In this document: piece after piece, positions 16,892 through 26,129 of the stretch
Layout of the letters: each line of letters starts with the position of its first letter
Numbering within the stretch: the first letter of the stretch is position 1
Source of the DNA: Ahrensia sp.
GTDB taxonomy: Bacteria > Pseudomonadota > Alphaproteobacteria > Rhizobiales > Rhizobiaceae
Assembly (NCBI GenBank): GCA_002706335.1
Contig: PAKZ01000032.1
Location: 161,466-225,465 of the forward strand
Reading direction: 5' to 3'
DNA: 64,000 nt
Program-made: the position numbers and the translations under genes
Notes under the pieces: generated by a model
What the model was told of the DNA's origin: nothing
The model's database searches: none
The model's input: only the letters and a program-made list of their open reading frames with translations

Positions 16892-18444
16892 GCGGCCGCT
16901 CCCGCCAATGCGCCGATCACGTGCTGACGATCCGCGCCACGTTCGAACGCGCCCTTGATCTCATGGTTCTGGACGACGAGAATCCGGTGGCAGATCGACA
17001 GCAGTTCATCGATGTCACTCGATGCCACGATCACCGCGACGCCGGCCTCCGAGGCTTCCAGAACGATCTCGTGGATGGCGCGCCGCGCCGCAACGTCGAC
17101 GCCGCGGGTCGGCTCCGACATGACGAGCAAGTTCAAGCCATCGATCAGCAAATTGCGCGCGACGACGAGTTTCTGCTGGTTGCCACCACTAAAATTGGCC
17201 GCCTCGTAGTCCATCCTGAACGGATGCAGTCCGATGCGCTGCAGTATATCATGGGCGGCCATGTGTTCGCCGCCCGTGTTGACCAGGCCCCAGCGGACAT
17301 TCGATGAAAGGCTGGCCGCCGACGTGTTGTGCACCACGCCCAATATGTTGAACACGCCATCGGCGTGGCGGTCCGTGGGGACAAAGCCGATGCCGGCGGC
17401 GACGGCCGCCTTGCGCTGCCCCGCGGGAATAGTGTGGCCGCCGATATGAACGCCGCCCGACAACGGCCGGATGCCGCCCGCGATCGCGCAGGCGATCTGG
17501 TCGGCGCCGCTGCCGATGATCCCGGCAAGCCCGACGATCTCGCCGCGCGCCACCGAGAACTCGACTGGCTTCGCTTCCGGGCGCATCCTCAATCCCGAGA
17601 TCTGCGCGACGACCTCGCCGGCGTGCGGGGATATCCTGGTAATCGGCTGAACGTCCTTGCCGACCATCGCCAGGACGATCTCCGGCGCGGAAAGCTGCGC
17701 GGCCGGAGCGCCTGCGATAGCGCAGTGCCCGTCACGAATGACGGTGATCCGGTCGGCAATCGCAACGACTTCATCGAGCTTGTGGCTGATGAAGAGGATC
17801 GCGGTTCCCTTACGGCGAAGTGTGTCGATGGTGGCGAGCAACACTTCGGACTCGGTATGGGTAAGCGCGGCGGTCGGTTCATCGAGCACAAGAACCCGGG
17901 CATCCTGCGCGCTCGCGCGGGCGATTTCTAGGAGCTGCATCTCACCGGTGGAGAGCTCGCGGCACAGCGCGTCCAGCGACACCGGCAATCCGACGTCCCC
18001 CAGCCACCCCTGCATGACCGCGTCGGAGGGCATCGCACGGGGCGCGAAAAGCCCCTTCGCCATACCCAGCGAGAATGCGGCCAGGTTTTCGCGAACCGTC
18101 AAATCGGGAAACTGGCTGAGATGCTGGTAAATCGGGAAAATGCCTGCCGAAATGGCGTCCCTGACCGAACGGAAATCCGCCGGCGCACCCGCGACCTCGA
18201 TCGTTCCCTTGTCAGGCCGCATCGCGCCCAGGAGAATCTTGACGAGCGTCGTCTTGCCGGCTCCGTTTCCGCCGAGAAGGGCATGCACCTCACCTGGCAT
18301 GAGGTCCAGATCGACGGCGCGCAACGCCTTCGTCGCGCCGAACGACTTGGCCACGGACCTGGCCCGAACGGCCGCCGTCCGACTGTCCTTCGTCATCGAA
18401 TTCCGTTCGCCATCGTCGGGCACTTGGTCGGCTAGTTCATTCAT
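16888..18444 (-). CDS. Sugar-type ABC transporter ATP-binding protein (RbsA/MglA family, two ATPase domains)
   Basis: A 518-residue fused double ATPase. The first half has Walker A GGNGAGKTTLVK, signature ELSTGEMQLLEIARA and Walker B VLVLDEPTAALT. The second half has a degenerate P-loop region (GIIGSGADQIACAIAGG) and a full signature FSGGNQQKLVVARNL. This asymmetry is normal for RbsA proteins. It is the first gene of the uptake and degradation operon and is transcribed away from the LysR gene 98 bp upstream. Confidence 0.92.
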   Translation of the reverse strand: MNELADQVPDDGERNSMTKDSRTAAVRARSVAKSFGATKALRAVDLDLMPGEVHALLGGNGAGKTTLVKILLGAMRPDKGTIEVAGAPADFRSVRDAISAGIFPIYQHLSQFPDLTVRENLAAFSLGMAKGLFAPRAMPSDAVMQGWLGDVGLPVSLDALCRELSTGEMQLLEIARASAQDARVLVLDEPTAALTHTESEVLLATIDTLRRKGTAILFISHKLDEVVAIADRITVIRDGHCAIAGAPAAQLSAPEIVLAMVGKDVQPITRISPHAGEVVAQISGLRMRPEAKPVEFSVARGEIVGLAGIIGSGADQIACAIAGGIRPLSGGVHIGGHTIPAGQRKAAVAAGIGFVPTDRHADGVFNILGVVHNTSAASLSSNVRWGLVNTGGEHMAAHDILQRIGLHPFRMDYEAANFSGGNQQKLVVARNLLIDGLNLLVMSEPTRGVDVAARRAIHEIVLEASEAGVAVIVASSDIDELLSICHRILVVQNHEIKGAFERGADRQHVIGALAGAAA

Positions 18445-18542
18445 AGCGGTTTCATGATGGTTGGCGGTGCGGGGAGTGACAAACGAAATGCTTTCGTGTC
18501 ATGCATTACCAAAAATCATGCATGATACGCGAAGCCAACGCC
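18445..18542. promoter_or_regulatory. Divergent promoter region, LysR regulator / ABC operon
   Basis: In this 98-bp gap the elements GTCATGCATTACC (from about 18499) and ATCATGCATGATACG (from about 18515) are spaced roughly 16 bp apart. Both contain the ATGCAT core also found twice upstream of the ALDH unit. A divergent LysR gene with paired cores is the usual arrangement for autoregulated LysR control. Confidence 0.5.
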
Positions 18543-19520
18543 ATGACAAAACGCCCCCTGCCCCCGCTTTCCGCGCTGCACGGTTTTGACGCCGCGGCAC
18601 GACACTTGTCCTTCACCAAGGCCGCCGACGAGCTTTTCGTGACCCAAGGCGCGATCAGCCGCCAGATTCGGCAACTGGAAGAGCATCTTGGCGTGCCGCT
18701 TTTTCGCAGGTTCACACGGCGGATCGAACTGACCGATGCCGGCGAGGAATTTCATTCCGTGGTCGCGGGCGTTCTGGACCAGTTGTCGAATGTCACGCAA
18801 CGGATCAAGCGCCGGCAGGACATCGACATCCTGACCGTGTCCGTGCTGCCGAGTTTCGCCTCAGCCTGGCTCATGCCGCGTCTCTACCTGTTCACTGAGA
18901 AACATCCCAGGATTGAGGTGCGCCTGCACACGTCGATCGATCCGGTCGTCTTTGGAAGTTCAGGGCCTGACGTGGCGATCCGCGTCGGCCGCGTCCCCGG
19001 CAAGCACTACGATCGCAACCAGCCGCGCGTGGAACTGGAGATGATCGAGAACTGGCGCGGTATCCACATCGACGAATTGCTGCCCGACAGGCTTGTGGCG
19101 ATATGCACTCCGCGGCTTATCGAAGAGCGCGGCAAGTTGACTCCGCGGGAAATCGCTGAGCTACCGCTTATTCACACGACAAGTCGCCGTTTCGCCTGGC
19201 CAGACTGGCTGCAAGCGCACGGCGTGTCGCGCGGCACGCGGTCCGAAAACAGTCTTGAACTGGGCCATTTTTTCATGTCCATCCAGGCGGCGGGGCAAGG
19301 CCGGGGTGTTGCCATCGTGCCCGACATCATTGCCAATGAGGACCTCGAAATGGGACGGCTGGCGGTGGCATATGAAAGCGACGTGAACAGCGCCGGAGAC
19401 TATTGCCTGCTCATTCCCGACAACGACCTCGACCATCCGCCCGTGAAGTGTTTTCGCGAATGGCTTCTCGAGGAAATTGCCAACAGCTTTCGCCGCGAAG
19501 CGAAACCTGTAGAGGCTTGA
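18543..19520 (+). CDS. LysR-type transcriptional regulator (GcvA-like)
   Basis: A 325-residue regulator. The start MTKRPLPPLSALHGFDAAA at 18543 matches the usual GcvA-subfamily N-terminus; longer in-frame starts run through the operator region. The winged helix-turn-helix (LSFTKAADELFVTQGAISRQ) is followed by an effector domain (about 95-310). It faces the ABC-importer operon and is the obvious candidate to control it and the ALDH unit through the CATGCAT boxes. The inducer is presumably the imported compound or a breakdown product. Confidence 0.9.
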   Translation: MTKRPLPPLSALHGFDAAARHLSFTKAADELFVTQGAISRQIRQLEEHLGVPLFRRFTRRIELTDAGEEFHSVVAGVLDQLSNVTQRIKRRQDIDILTVSVLPSFASAWLMPRLYLFTEKHPRIEVRLHTSIDPVVFGSSGPDVAIRVGRVPGKHYDRNQPRVELEMIENWRGIHIDELLPDRLVAICTPRLIEERGKLTPREIAELPLIHTTSRRFAWPDWLQAHGVSRGTRSENSLELGHFFMSIQAAGQGRGVAIVPDIIANEDLEMGRLAVAYESDVNSAGDYCLLIPDNDLDHPPVKCFREWLLEEIANSFRREAKPVEA

Positions 19521-19532
19521 ACCGAATCAGGT

Positions 19533-19870
19533 TTGTTTTTCTGCGATGGAACCCAGCGGGAGGCCATGGCGATGACCGCCGGCATGATCGCCATGATCGG
19601 CGACGTGATGGGCGCGTTGGAGAAGCCCGGGCAGGCGGAGAACACGATCGTCGTCTTCACATCGGATCACGGTGACTATCTCGGCGACGATCCTCGGCCG
19701 CGCCGGCATCGCGCCCTATTGGGGCATCAGGCAAAAGCCTGCTGATCGAGCATCACGAGGGAGGCCCGCGCATTGGGTTCGACAAACCGGCGCGCGACCC
19801 GTCTTGCCTTGCGGGCAGCTTACGTAGGCCAATGACCCGCTCATGTGGCCTGCTGGGGTTTCCGAATCGC
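19533..19870 (+). pseudogene. Decayed sulfatase gene (C-terminal pieces)
   Basis: A stretch reading AMTAGMIAMIGDVMGALE and ENTIVVFTSDHGDYLGD matches the sulfatase-family region that ends at the metal-binding DHG. After about 19,690 the frame breaks, and a possible C-terminal trace (SLLIEHHEGGPRIGFDKPAR) appears in another frame. The N-terminal half with the Cys/Ser formylglycine motif is absent. I interpret this as a frameshifted 3' remnant, overlapped at its end by the PAS-LuxR gene on the other strand. Confidence 0.6.
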
Positions 19871-20539
19871 GGCTGGCGCGAGCCAAGGTGGCGTGAAAAG
19901 ATCCCGCGCCATGCAAGAGATCGTCAAGATCGATCCGAGCGAAACGCCGTCGCAGCTATCCCTTGTGGCGGACGAAGACCGGGGGATGCGGGGGCAACCC
20001 GGCAGACCGACCAGAAGGGCAATCAAATCGCCCGTGCCCCGTGCACCTGTCTTCCGCATCATTCGGGATCGGTGCGCCTCGATCGTGCGGGGCGAGTTAC
20101 CCAGATGCGCTGCGATTTCCTTGTTCGTCAGACCCTGCACCATCAGCGTTGCGATCTCACGCTCACGCAGGGTCAGTTCGACGACCCTGCGCTGGTGCGA
20201 AAGGTCCACGAAGGACCAGACACACTGGGCAAAGACATCGCCACGGCTCAGCGACCGACCATGGACCTGGCACCAGAACAAGCTGCCGTCGCGACGCTTC
20301 ATGATCCGGTTGTCGCGATACGATTGCCCAGAGCGCATTTCCTCGCGGCCACGTGCGCCCAAGTCCGCGAACTCGCGCAGGGACGGATAGAGCACCGCGA
20401 TGGACTTGCCCGAAAGGTCGTGGCGCGCATGGCCGAACATGTCCGCGAATGCGTCGTTGCAGGTCTCGACGATGCGGTGCCGCGTCACCACCAGCCCGAT
20501 CGGGGCCCGTTCGAACGCAATACAGGCGATATCGTCCAA
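19841..20539 (-). CDS. PAS-domain LuxR-family regulator
   Basis: A 232-residue one-component regulator. Residues 5-115 form a PAS domain (FERAPIGLVVTRHRIVETCN, MKRRDGSLFWCQVHGR). Residues 120-180 form a LuxR-type helix-turn-helix (LTLREREIATLMVQGLTNKE, then IAAHLGNSPRTIEAHR). About 50 residues after ALLVGLPG are low-complexity and unlike the family, so the natural stop may have been lost or a frameshift added this tail. It is divergent from the thiolase/ligase operon and may sense a small ligand to control it. Confidence 0.8.
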   Translation of the reverse strand: MDDIACIAFERAPIGLVVTRHRIVETCNDAFADMFGHARHDLSGKSIAVLYPSLREFADLGARGREEMRSGQSYRDNRIMKRRDGSLFWCQVHGRSLSRGDVFAQCVWSFVDLSHQRRVVELTLREREIATLMVQGLTNKEIAAHLGNSPRTIEAHRSRMMRKTGARGTGDLIALLVGLPGCPRIPRSSSATRDSCDGVSLGSILTISCMARDLFTPPWLAPAAIRKPQQAT

Positions 20540-20652
20540 TCCTTTACCTCCCTCGTCCCGATAGCGTGTTTACACGAATAGCCGCGCGTCCTGCGGTCAC
20601 GCATGATCGACGGCAAGACCATATACGGCTTGGGCCCGCGGGAGAATCGAAT
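20540..20652. promoter_or_regulatory. Divergent promoter region, PAS-LuxR / thiolase
   Basis: This gap of 113 bp includes a short inverted repeat, CGTGT and ACACG separated by TT, at 20565-20576. It is a candidate site for the adjacent PAS-LuxR protein. The thiolase ribosome-binding site GGAGA ends about 8 bp before its ATG. Confidence 0.35.
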
Positions 20653-21825
20653 ATGACGGACGCGTTGATTGTGGGATGCGGACACACGCCGTTTGGGCGA
20701 CTTGATGGGTTGGGGGTCGAAGACCTCATGCATAGGGCGGCGAGCGAGGCCATCGACCACGCCGGGATCGACCACAGCGCGATCGACGGGATCTGGGTGG
20801 GCAACTACAACAACGGTTTGGTGCCCGATGGCTTCGGCGCGTCTATGGCGCTGAACATCGATCCGGCGATGCGGTTCACGCCAGCAACGCGCGTGGAAAA
20901 CGCCTGCGCCTCGGGGTCGGCCGCGGTCCTCGCCGCGCGCAATGCGATCAGGGCGGGCGACACAAAGGTCGCGCTGGTCATCGGCGTCGAGAAGATGACA
21001 GCAGGAGACACGCAATCGGCTACGGCCGCACTGGCAGGTGCAAGCTATCTGCCGGAAGAGGCCGGCCTGACGTTTCCGCAGGTCTTTGCTCAATATGCGC
21101 TCGCCTATGCTGAACGATACGGCGACCCACGCAAGGACCTGGCTCGGATCGCCGCGAAGAACCACGCCAATGCCCTGAACAACCCGCTGGCGCATCTGCG
21201 CAAGCCGCTGGATATCGATGCCCTGCTTGGCGACGAACCTCGCAACCCGGTGATCGCAGCGCCGCTGCGGTTATCCGATTGCTCGCCCATCAGCGACGGT
21301 GCCGCGGCCCTTATTCTTGTGCGCGACGACACCGGAGGGGATTTTCCGCAGGCTGTGGGCTTCCGGGCTGCCGTGCAGGTCAATGACGTGATGCCGATGT
21401 CGCGCCGCGACCTTCTGGCTTTTGACGGCCCGACCGAGGTCTTCCGGCGCGCTTTTGAAAGCGCTGGCATCTCGATCAGGGACCTCGACTTTGCCGAAGT
21501 GCACGATTGCTTCACAGTCGCCGAATTGCTGATCTATGAGGCGATGGGGCTGGCGCCGCGCGGTCGCGGTCGAGCGGCGCTGGACGACGGGGTGGTGACC
21601 GCCGACGGCACGCTGCCCGTGAACCTCTCGGGCGGGCTGAAGGCCAAGGGGCATCCGGTCGGAGCGACCGGCGTGTCGATGCATGTCATGGCGGCGCGAC
21701 AACTGACCGGCCAGGCCGGCGCCATGCAGCGGAAGGGTGCATCGCTCGGCTGCGTCTTCAACATGGGTGGGACAGCGGTCGCCAACTACTGTTCGATCCT
21801 GGAACCGCGGAGGGCGGGCGCATGA
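20653..21825 (+). CDS. Thiolase family protein (acetyl-CoA acetyltransferase / SCP2-thiolase-like)
   Basis: A 390-residue thiolase-fold enzyme. The ATG at 20653 follows GGGAGAATC at normal spacing; the open frame further upstream overlaps the regulator on the other strand. The acylated Cys is in VENACASGSAAV (about residue 90). The C-terminal half has AEVHDCFTVAELLIYEAMG and GGLKAKGHPVGATG with the catalytic His. The HDCF motif, in place of NEAF, points to the SCP-x-like group, which cleaves or forms C-C bonds in acyl-CoAs. It overlaps the acyl-CoA ligase by 4 bp. Confidence 0.88.
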   Translation: MTDALIVGCGHTPFGRLDGLGVEDLMHRAASEAIDHAGIDHSAIDGIWVGNYNNGLVPDGFGASMALNIDPAMRFTPATRVENACASGSAAVLAARNAIRAGDTKVALVIGVEKMTAGDTQSATAALAGASYLPEEAGLTFPQVFAQYALAYAERYGDPRKDLARIAAKNHANALNNPLAHLRKPLDIDALLGDEPRNPVIAAPLRLSDCSPISDGAAALILVRDDTGGDFPQAVGFRAAVQVNDVMPMSRRDLLAFDGPTEVFRRAFESAGISIRDLDFAEVHDCFTVAELLIYEAMGLAPRGRGRAALDDGVVTADGTLPVNLSGGLKAKGHPVGATGVSMHVMAARQLTGQAGAMQRKGASLGCVFNMGGTAVANYCSILEPRRAGA

Positions 21826-23369
21826 ACCTGTCAATCTGGCTGGAACGTGCGGCACGGCTGCGTCCGCAGGCCCCTGCCCTTTTGCGGGGGACGGAGGTGG
21901 TCGCCGACTACGCAGGCTTTCTGGCGCGCGCCGCTGGACTGGCCCGCATGCTGCGCGACGATCTTGACGTGCATCCGGGAGACCATGTCGCGATCTTCAT
22001 GCCCAATGAACCGCAATACCTTGTGCTGCTGAATGCGATCTGGATGGCGGGTGCGGCGGCCGTGCCGATCAACGCCAAGCTGCACCCGCGCGAAGCGGCA
22101 TGGATTGTGGCGGATGCCCAGGCCCGGGGGGGCTTTGCGACAGGCATATGCAGCGCCGGCCTGGAGGCCCTTCCCGAGATGGCCAATGCGCGACTGATCG
22201 ACGGGATTTGGCCCGACCCTGATGCCATTTTCGATCCAGGGCCGGACTTAGGCATTGAACCGCGCGCCGCGTCGGACACAGCATGGCTATTCTACACTTC
22301 AGGCACCACCGGACGTCCCAAAGGGGTCATGCTCAGCCATGGAAACCTGATGGCGATGGCGCACTGCTACTTCATTGATGTCGATACGGTGGAACCAGGC
22401 GACTGCACCCTTTATGCGGCACCAATGTCACACGGCGCCGGGCTTTACAGCCTGATGTTCACGTTGCGCGGCGCGCGCCACGTTGTGCCGGTGTCGGGCG
22501 GCTTCGATGCCGGCGAGATCGCGGAACTGGCGCCGCAGCTTGGCAACGTCTGCCTCTTCGCCGCTCCGACCATGGTGCGCAGGCTCGTCGCGCAGTCGCG
22601 CGCCAGCGGGTACGATGGGGCCGGAATAAAAACCATCATCTATGGCGGCGGGCCGATGTATGTCGCCGATATCGTCGAGGCGGTTGAGCGGCTGGGGTCG
22701 CGCTTTGTCCAGATCTATGGCCAAGGCGAAAGCCCGATGACCATAACGGCCTTGGATCGGGCGCGTGTCAGCGACCGTACCCACCCGCGCTGGCGCGAGC
22801 GGCTGGCGTCGGTCGGTGTGGCGCAGTCCTGCGTTGAGGTTATGGTTGCAGACGATAAAGGCAATTCGGTTCAACCCGGCACGCCCGGCGAAATTCTTGT
22901 CCGCGGGCCAACGGTGATGACAGGCTATTGGCAGAATGTGACCGAAAGCGCCAAGACACTGCGCGGCGGCTGGCTGCGAACCGGGGACATTGGCACGATG
23001 GACGGCGATGGCTTTGTCACGCTGCAGGACCGGGCAAAGGACGTCATTATATCCGGCGGCACCAATATCTACCCGCGCGAAGTCGAGGAGGCGCTGCTGA
23101 ACCATGCCGATGTGGCGCAGGTCTCGGTGATTGGCCGACCCGATCCCGAATGGGGGGAATCCGTCGTCGCATTCGTCGTGCCGGAGCAAGGCGCGACGGT
23201 CTCGTCGGAAGAACTGGATGCCTGGTGCCTGACACAGATCGCTCGGTTCAAGCGACCCAAGCATTATGTTTTGGTCGCCGACCTTCCCAAGAACGCCTAC
23301 GGCAAGGTGTTGAAGACCGCGTTGCGCGACCACCTAAACGGCCGCCCCGGCGGCGTCCGCGAGTTGTGA
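21822..23369 (+). CDS. Acyl-CoA synthetase (AMP-dependent ligase, ANL superfamily)
   Basis: A 515-residue adenylate-forming enzyme. The P-loop motif FYTSGTTGRPKGVMLSH lies near residue 155, IYGQGESPM near 300, and the hinge GWLRTGDIGTMDGDG plus DRAKDVIISGGTNIYPREVE near 385-420. The catalytic Lys sits in PKNAYGKVLK close to the C-terminus. It activates a carboxylic acid to its CoA thioester. The ATGA overlap with the thiolase gene implies coupled translation, and together they suggest activation and thiolytic cleavage of an acid brought in by the nearby TRAP system. Confidence 0.9.
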   Translation: MNLSIWLERAARLRPQAPALLRGTEVVADYAGFLARAAGLARMLRDDLDVHPGDHVAIFMPNEPQYLVLLNAIWMAGAAAVPINAKLHPREAAWIVADAQARGGFATGICSAGLEALPEMANARLIDGIWPDPDAIFDPGPDLGIEPRAASDTAWLFYTSGTTGRPKGVMLSHGNLMAMAHCYFIDVDTVEPGDCTLYAAPMSHGAGLYSLMFTLRGARHVVPVSGGFDAGEIAELAPQLGNVCLFAAPTMVRRLVAQSRASGYDGAGIKTIIYGGGPMYVADIVEAVERLGSRFVQIYGQGESPMTITALDRARVSDRTHPRWRERLASVGVAQSCVEVMVADDKGNSVQPGTPGEILVRGPTVMTGYWQNVTESAKTLRGGWLRTGDIGTMDGDGFVTLQDRAKDVIISGGTNIYPREVEEALLNHADVAQVSVIGRPDPEWGESVVAFVVPEQGATVSSEELDAWCLTQIARFKRPKHYVLVADLPKNAYGKVLKTALRDHLNGRPGGVREL

Positions 23370-23386
23370 TCTTGGCGCCAGAGCGC

Positions 23387-24064
23387 TCACGGACCGCGCG
23401 GCGCGCGCAGCCCCGCGGACAGGAAGCGGACGAGCTGGCGAAGGATCTCCGCCTTGTCGGTAACATCGCACTCGCCCTTGGACAAAGTATGAAAGCGCCC
23501 GCCGACCTCCATGTCGGCAAGCGTCGCCAGAACGGAACTAATCATGAAATGATAACGCCAGTGAATCTCGGCATCGGACAGGTCGGGCAACGCCTCGCGC
23601 AGGGCATGCAGCAGCTGCTGCGCGATAGGCTCCAGGTATTCGCGGATCAGGGCCCTGCCCAGGTCGGTCGGACGCACCCTGTTCGCCAGGGCGATGCGCA
23701 GAAAGATCATCCCCGCGTTCTCGCGCCCCTCGGGGCCGAAGATGTAGGGGTGCAACACCGCCTCGACGATGTCTTCGATGGGAATCGGGTTGACGCCGGC
23801 CTTCGCCTTGGCCCGTTCCAGCGCCTCGGCGCGCGCCTGATTCAGCGGGCCGGCCACACCCTCCAGAACCGCCCGCAGCAGGCCTTCCTTCGAGCCGAAG
23901 TGATAGTTTACGGCGGCGACATTCGCGCCCGCCTCTTCGGTGACCGCCCGGATCGACAGATCGAGGCCATTCTGCACCAGGAAGTTCTCGGTCGTGCTGA
24001 GGATCCGCTCGCGCGTTTCCAGACTGCGGGCGCTGTCACGGTTGCGGAAAGTTGAAGCGCTCAT
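23387..24064 (-). CDS. TetR-family transcriptional regulator
   Basis: A 225-residue regulator. The ATG at 24064 has GGGGGA 6 bp upstream, preferred over 24109. The N-terminal helix-turn-helix reads LSIRAVTEEAGANVAAVNYH, then FGSKEGLLRAVL, as in the CerR/YbiH-like group. The C-terminal ligand domain is helical. It ends 17 bp from the converging acyl-CoA ligase gene and is transcribed in the same direction as, but after, the FAH/TRAP operon with a separate promoter region. It probably represses one or both flanking units; a palindrome upstream of the TRAP genes is a candidate operator. Confidence 0.88.
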   Translation of the reverse strand: MSASTFRNRDSARSLETRERILSTTENFLVQNGLDLSIRAVTEEAGANVAAVNYHFGSKEGLLRAVLEGVAGPLNQARAEALERAKAKAGVNPIPIEDIVEAVLHPYIFGPEGRENAGMIFLRIALANRVRPTDLGRALIREYLEPIAQQLLHALREALPDLSDAEIHWRYHFMISSVLATLADMEVGGRFHTLSKGECDVTDKAEILRQLVRFLSAGLRAPRGP

Positions 24065-24140
24065 CGGTATCCCCCATGCGATAACCATTTCGGTACAACG
24101 GCCGTGCATGTCAACACGGCCGTCCCGACCGGCGCGGCGT

Positions 24141-25082
24141 TCATTTCATCGCCATGCGCAGGCCGGCGCACGGCTGGCCGATCGTGTTGCGCAGACGGCC
24201 TAGCCCCTCGATCTCCAGTTCGACCACGTCGCCGGGCGACAGGAAACGGCCCAGTTCCAGTCCGCACCCGTTGCCCACCGTGCCCGAGCACAGCACCTCG
24301 CCCGCGTGCAGTGTCTGCGCGTGTGAGACAAACGCGATCACGTCGGCAAAATCGTGGTGCATCGTGTCCGACTGCCCTTCGGACCACAGATCGCCGTTGA
24401 CCCACGCCCGCATCGACAGACCGGCTGCCGGATCGACCTCGTCGGCGGTGACAAGCCAGGGCCCCATGGCGTTGGCCCCGTCCCAGTCCTTGGCCTTCGA
24501 CGTTCCCAGCCCCACTGCCATTTCGGCCATCTGCGTGTCGCGGGCCGAGAAATCGTTGAAGATCATGTAGCCGAAGACATGGGCCGGCGCGTCGGCAACT
24601 GATATGTCGCGCCCGCTTCGCCCCAACACGCAGGCCATCTCGAGCTCGTAGTCCAGGCAAGTCTCGTCCCAGGGCCACGGGATCTTGTCGTCGGGGCCGC
24701 AGACGGCAAAGCGGTTGGCAGTGTAATAGACCGGGCGGCGATACCAGAGATCGGGCACCTCGACATCGGCGGGATCGATGCGCGCCGGGGCCCGTCCGAA
24801 CAGGTGCCGGTTCGCGCGCGCCTGGCGCAAGTGCTGCTCGAAGCACAGGGCGTCGCGCATCTGGATTGGCACTGGCAGGGGCGCGCGTAAACGCACCTCG
24901 TTAAGCGCCACGCGACGGGACCCCGGCAAGGCCGCGCGCGCGGCCGTAAGGCCCGCCTCGCCGCTTTCGATCAGCGCCTGCATAGAGGCGAATTCCGGCG
25001 CGCCAGACAGAACCGCGATTTGTTCGCCCTCGACCGCGCCGATCGACAGCCTGCCTCCTGCCTCGAATGTCACCAGCTTCAC
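24141..25082 (-). CDS. Fumarylacetoacetate hydrolase (FAH) family protein
   Basis: A 313-residue FAH-fold enzyme with an N-terminal cap (MKLVTFEAGGRLSIGAVEG) and catalytic domain motifs DYELEMACVLGR, FGYMIFNDFSARD and SGTVGNGCGLELGRFLSPGD, including the Glu and Asp residues that bind Mg or Ca. The family hydrolyses or decarboxylates beta-diketo acids. It starts with GTG overlapping the MBL stop by 4 bp and closes the TRAP operon, so it probably acts on the transported acid or a ring-cleavage product. Confidence 0.88.
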   Translation of the reverse strand: MKLVTFEAGGRLSIGAVEGEQIAVLSGAPEFASMQALIESGEAGLTAARAALPGSRRVALNEVRLRAPLPVPIQMRDALCFEQHLRQARANRHLFGRAPARIDPADVEVPDLWYRRPVYYTANRFAVCGPDDKIPWPWDETCLDYELEMACVLGRSGRDISVADAPAHVFGYMIFNDFSARDTQMAEMAVGLGTSKAKDWDGANAMGPWLVTADEVDPAAGLSMRAWVNGDLWSEGQSDTMHHDFADVIAFVSHAQTLHAGEVLCSGTVGNGCGLELGRFLSPGDVVELEIEGLGRLRNTIGQPCAGLRMAMK

Positions 25083-26107
25083 CGCCGCCCCCCTGCTAGA
25101 CCAATACGCTTTTCGTTATGTAGCGGGGTACCGCAGGTACAGCCGGCCCCCGGCTCGTGCGGACAGGGCGCGCCGGCCCGAAACCTTAACATCTGCCTGA
25201 AGATCTCTTCCCGGGACGGGTCGACAGCGCCCGAAGTGAGTTCGCGGTAGACCGATGCGACGTTGGCGATGATCCGGTCACGGTCCAGCCAGTCGTCAGA
25301 CATCGACCAGCCCAGATCAAACGCCGCCTCGTCCCAGGCCAGCCCGGCAGCATGACGCGCGGCGGCCCCGTGGCGCACCGCGACCAGGTAGTCGCGCATC
25401 TCGGCCACCTCGCGCTTGGTGCTAATGGGGCCGTGCCCCGGCACGACGGTCTCGATATCCCAGGACAATATCGCGTCGCAGGCGGCGATCCAGTTCCCGA
25501 TCGGCCCCGACCACATCAGCGGGTGGCTGCCCGAAAACAGCAGATCCCCGGTGTAGACCACGCGCGCATCCGGGACATGGACGACGATGTCGCCCCGCGT
25601 GTGCGCGGGCCCGAACTCGGTCAACTCGATCCGCCGCCCGCCCAGCATCAACGTCGTGTGGCCGGAAAAGGTCTCGGTCGGAGGGCAATGGGCGATGTCC
25701 GAGAAATCGAAAACCGCGCCCATCGTCTCGTGGATGAAGCGTCCGGTCTCGCCCAGGTCGCGCCAGCCGTCGATCATAGCCCGAAAGACGCTGGCGGGGC
25801 GTTCCTCCATTTCCTCGGCACAGGCCTTGGAGGCGATGATCCGCGCATCCGCGACCAGGTGGTTGCCAAAGGTATGGTCACCGTTGGCGTGGGTATTTAC
25901 GAGGATGCTTATCTGCCGGGCGGCCGGCGTCGCGAGGCGATAGGCATCGAGCATGTCCCTCGTCAGCGCGCCGGTGAACAGGGTGTCCACCATTAGGCTC
26001 TGGCCACCGTCGGCTACCAGACCACCATTGCTCCAGCCCCAGGAACCGTCACCTTGGATCCAGGCATAAAGCCCGTCGCCAATCTCGTGCAACTCGCGCT
26101 TGACCAT
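25079..26107 (-). CDS. Metallo-beta-lactamase-fold hydrolase
   Basis: A 342-residue MBL-fold protein, with its start at MVKRELHEIGDG (26107); longer frames overlap the TRAP permease. Metal-site motifs: NTHANGDHTFGN, in which Asn replaces the middle His of the usual H-x-H-x-D-H, then FGPAHTRGDIVV, YTGDLLFSG and VVPGHGPI. The Asn variant is common in SoxH/quinoprotein-relay-type hydrolases. A C-terminal segment ends with a Cys pair region (CPHEPGAGCTCG). The reaction is unknown; an ester, lactone or thioester is likely from context. Confidence 0.85.
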   Translation of the reverse strand: MVKRELHEIGDGLYAWIQGDGSWGWSNGGLVADGGQSLMVDTLFTGALTRDMLDAYRLATPAARQISILVNTHANGDHTFGNHLVADARIIASKACAEEMEERPASVFRAMIDGWRDLGETGRFIHETMGAVFDFSDIAHCPPTETFSGHTTLMLGGRRIELTEFGPAHTRGDIVVHVPDARVVYTGDLLFSGSHPLMWSGPIGNWIAACDAILSWDIETVVPGHGPISTKREVAEMRDYLVAVRHGAAARHAAGLAWDEAAFDLGWSMSDDWLDRDRIIANVASVYRELTSGAVDPSREEIFRQMLRFRAGAPCPHEPGAGCTCGTPLHNEKRIGLAGGRR

Positions 26108-26129
26108 GGCTTGTATCTCGGCCCCGTGT

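Noticed and set aside
24141-24846. Other minus-strand frames overlapping the FAH gene
   Set aside because: They read as out-of-frame Arg-rich peptides, while the FAH frame carries all catalytic motifs and a proper overlap with the MBL gene.
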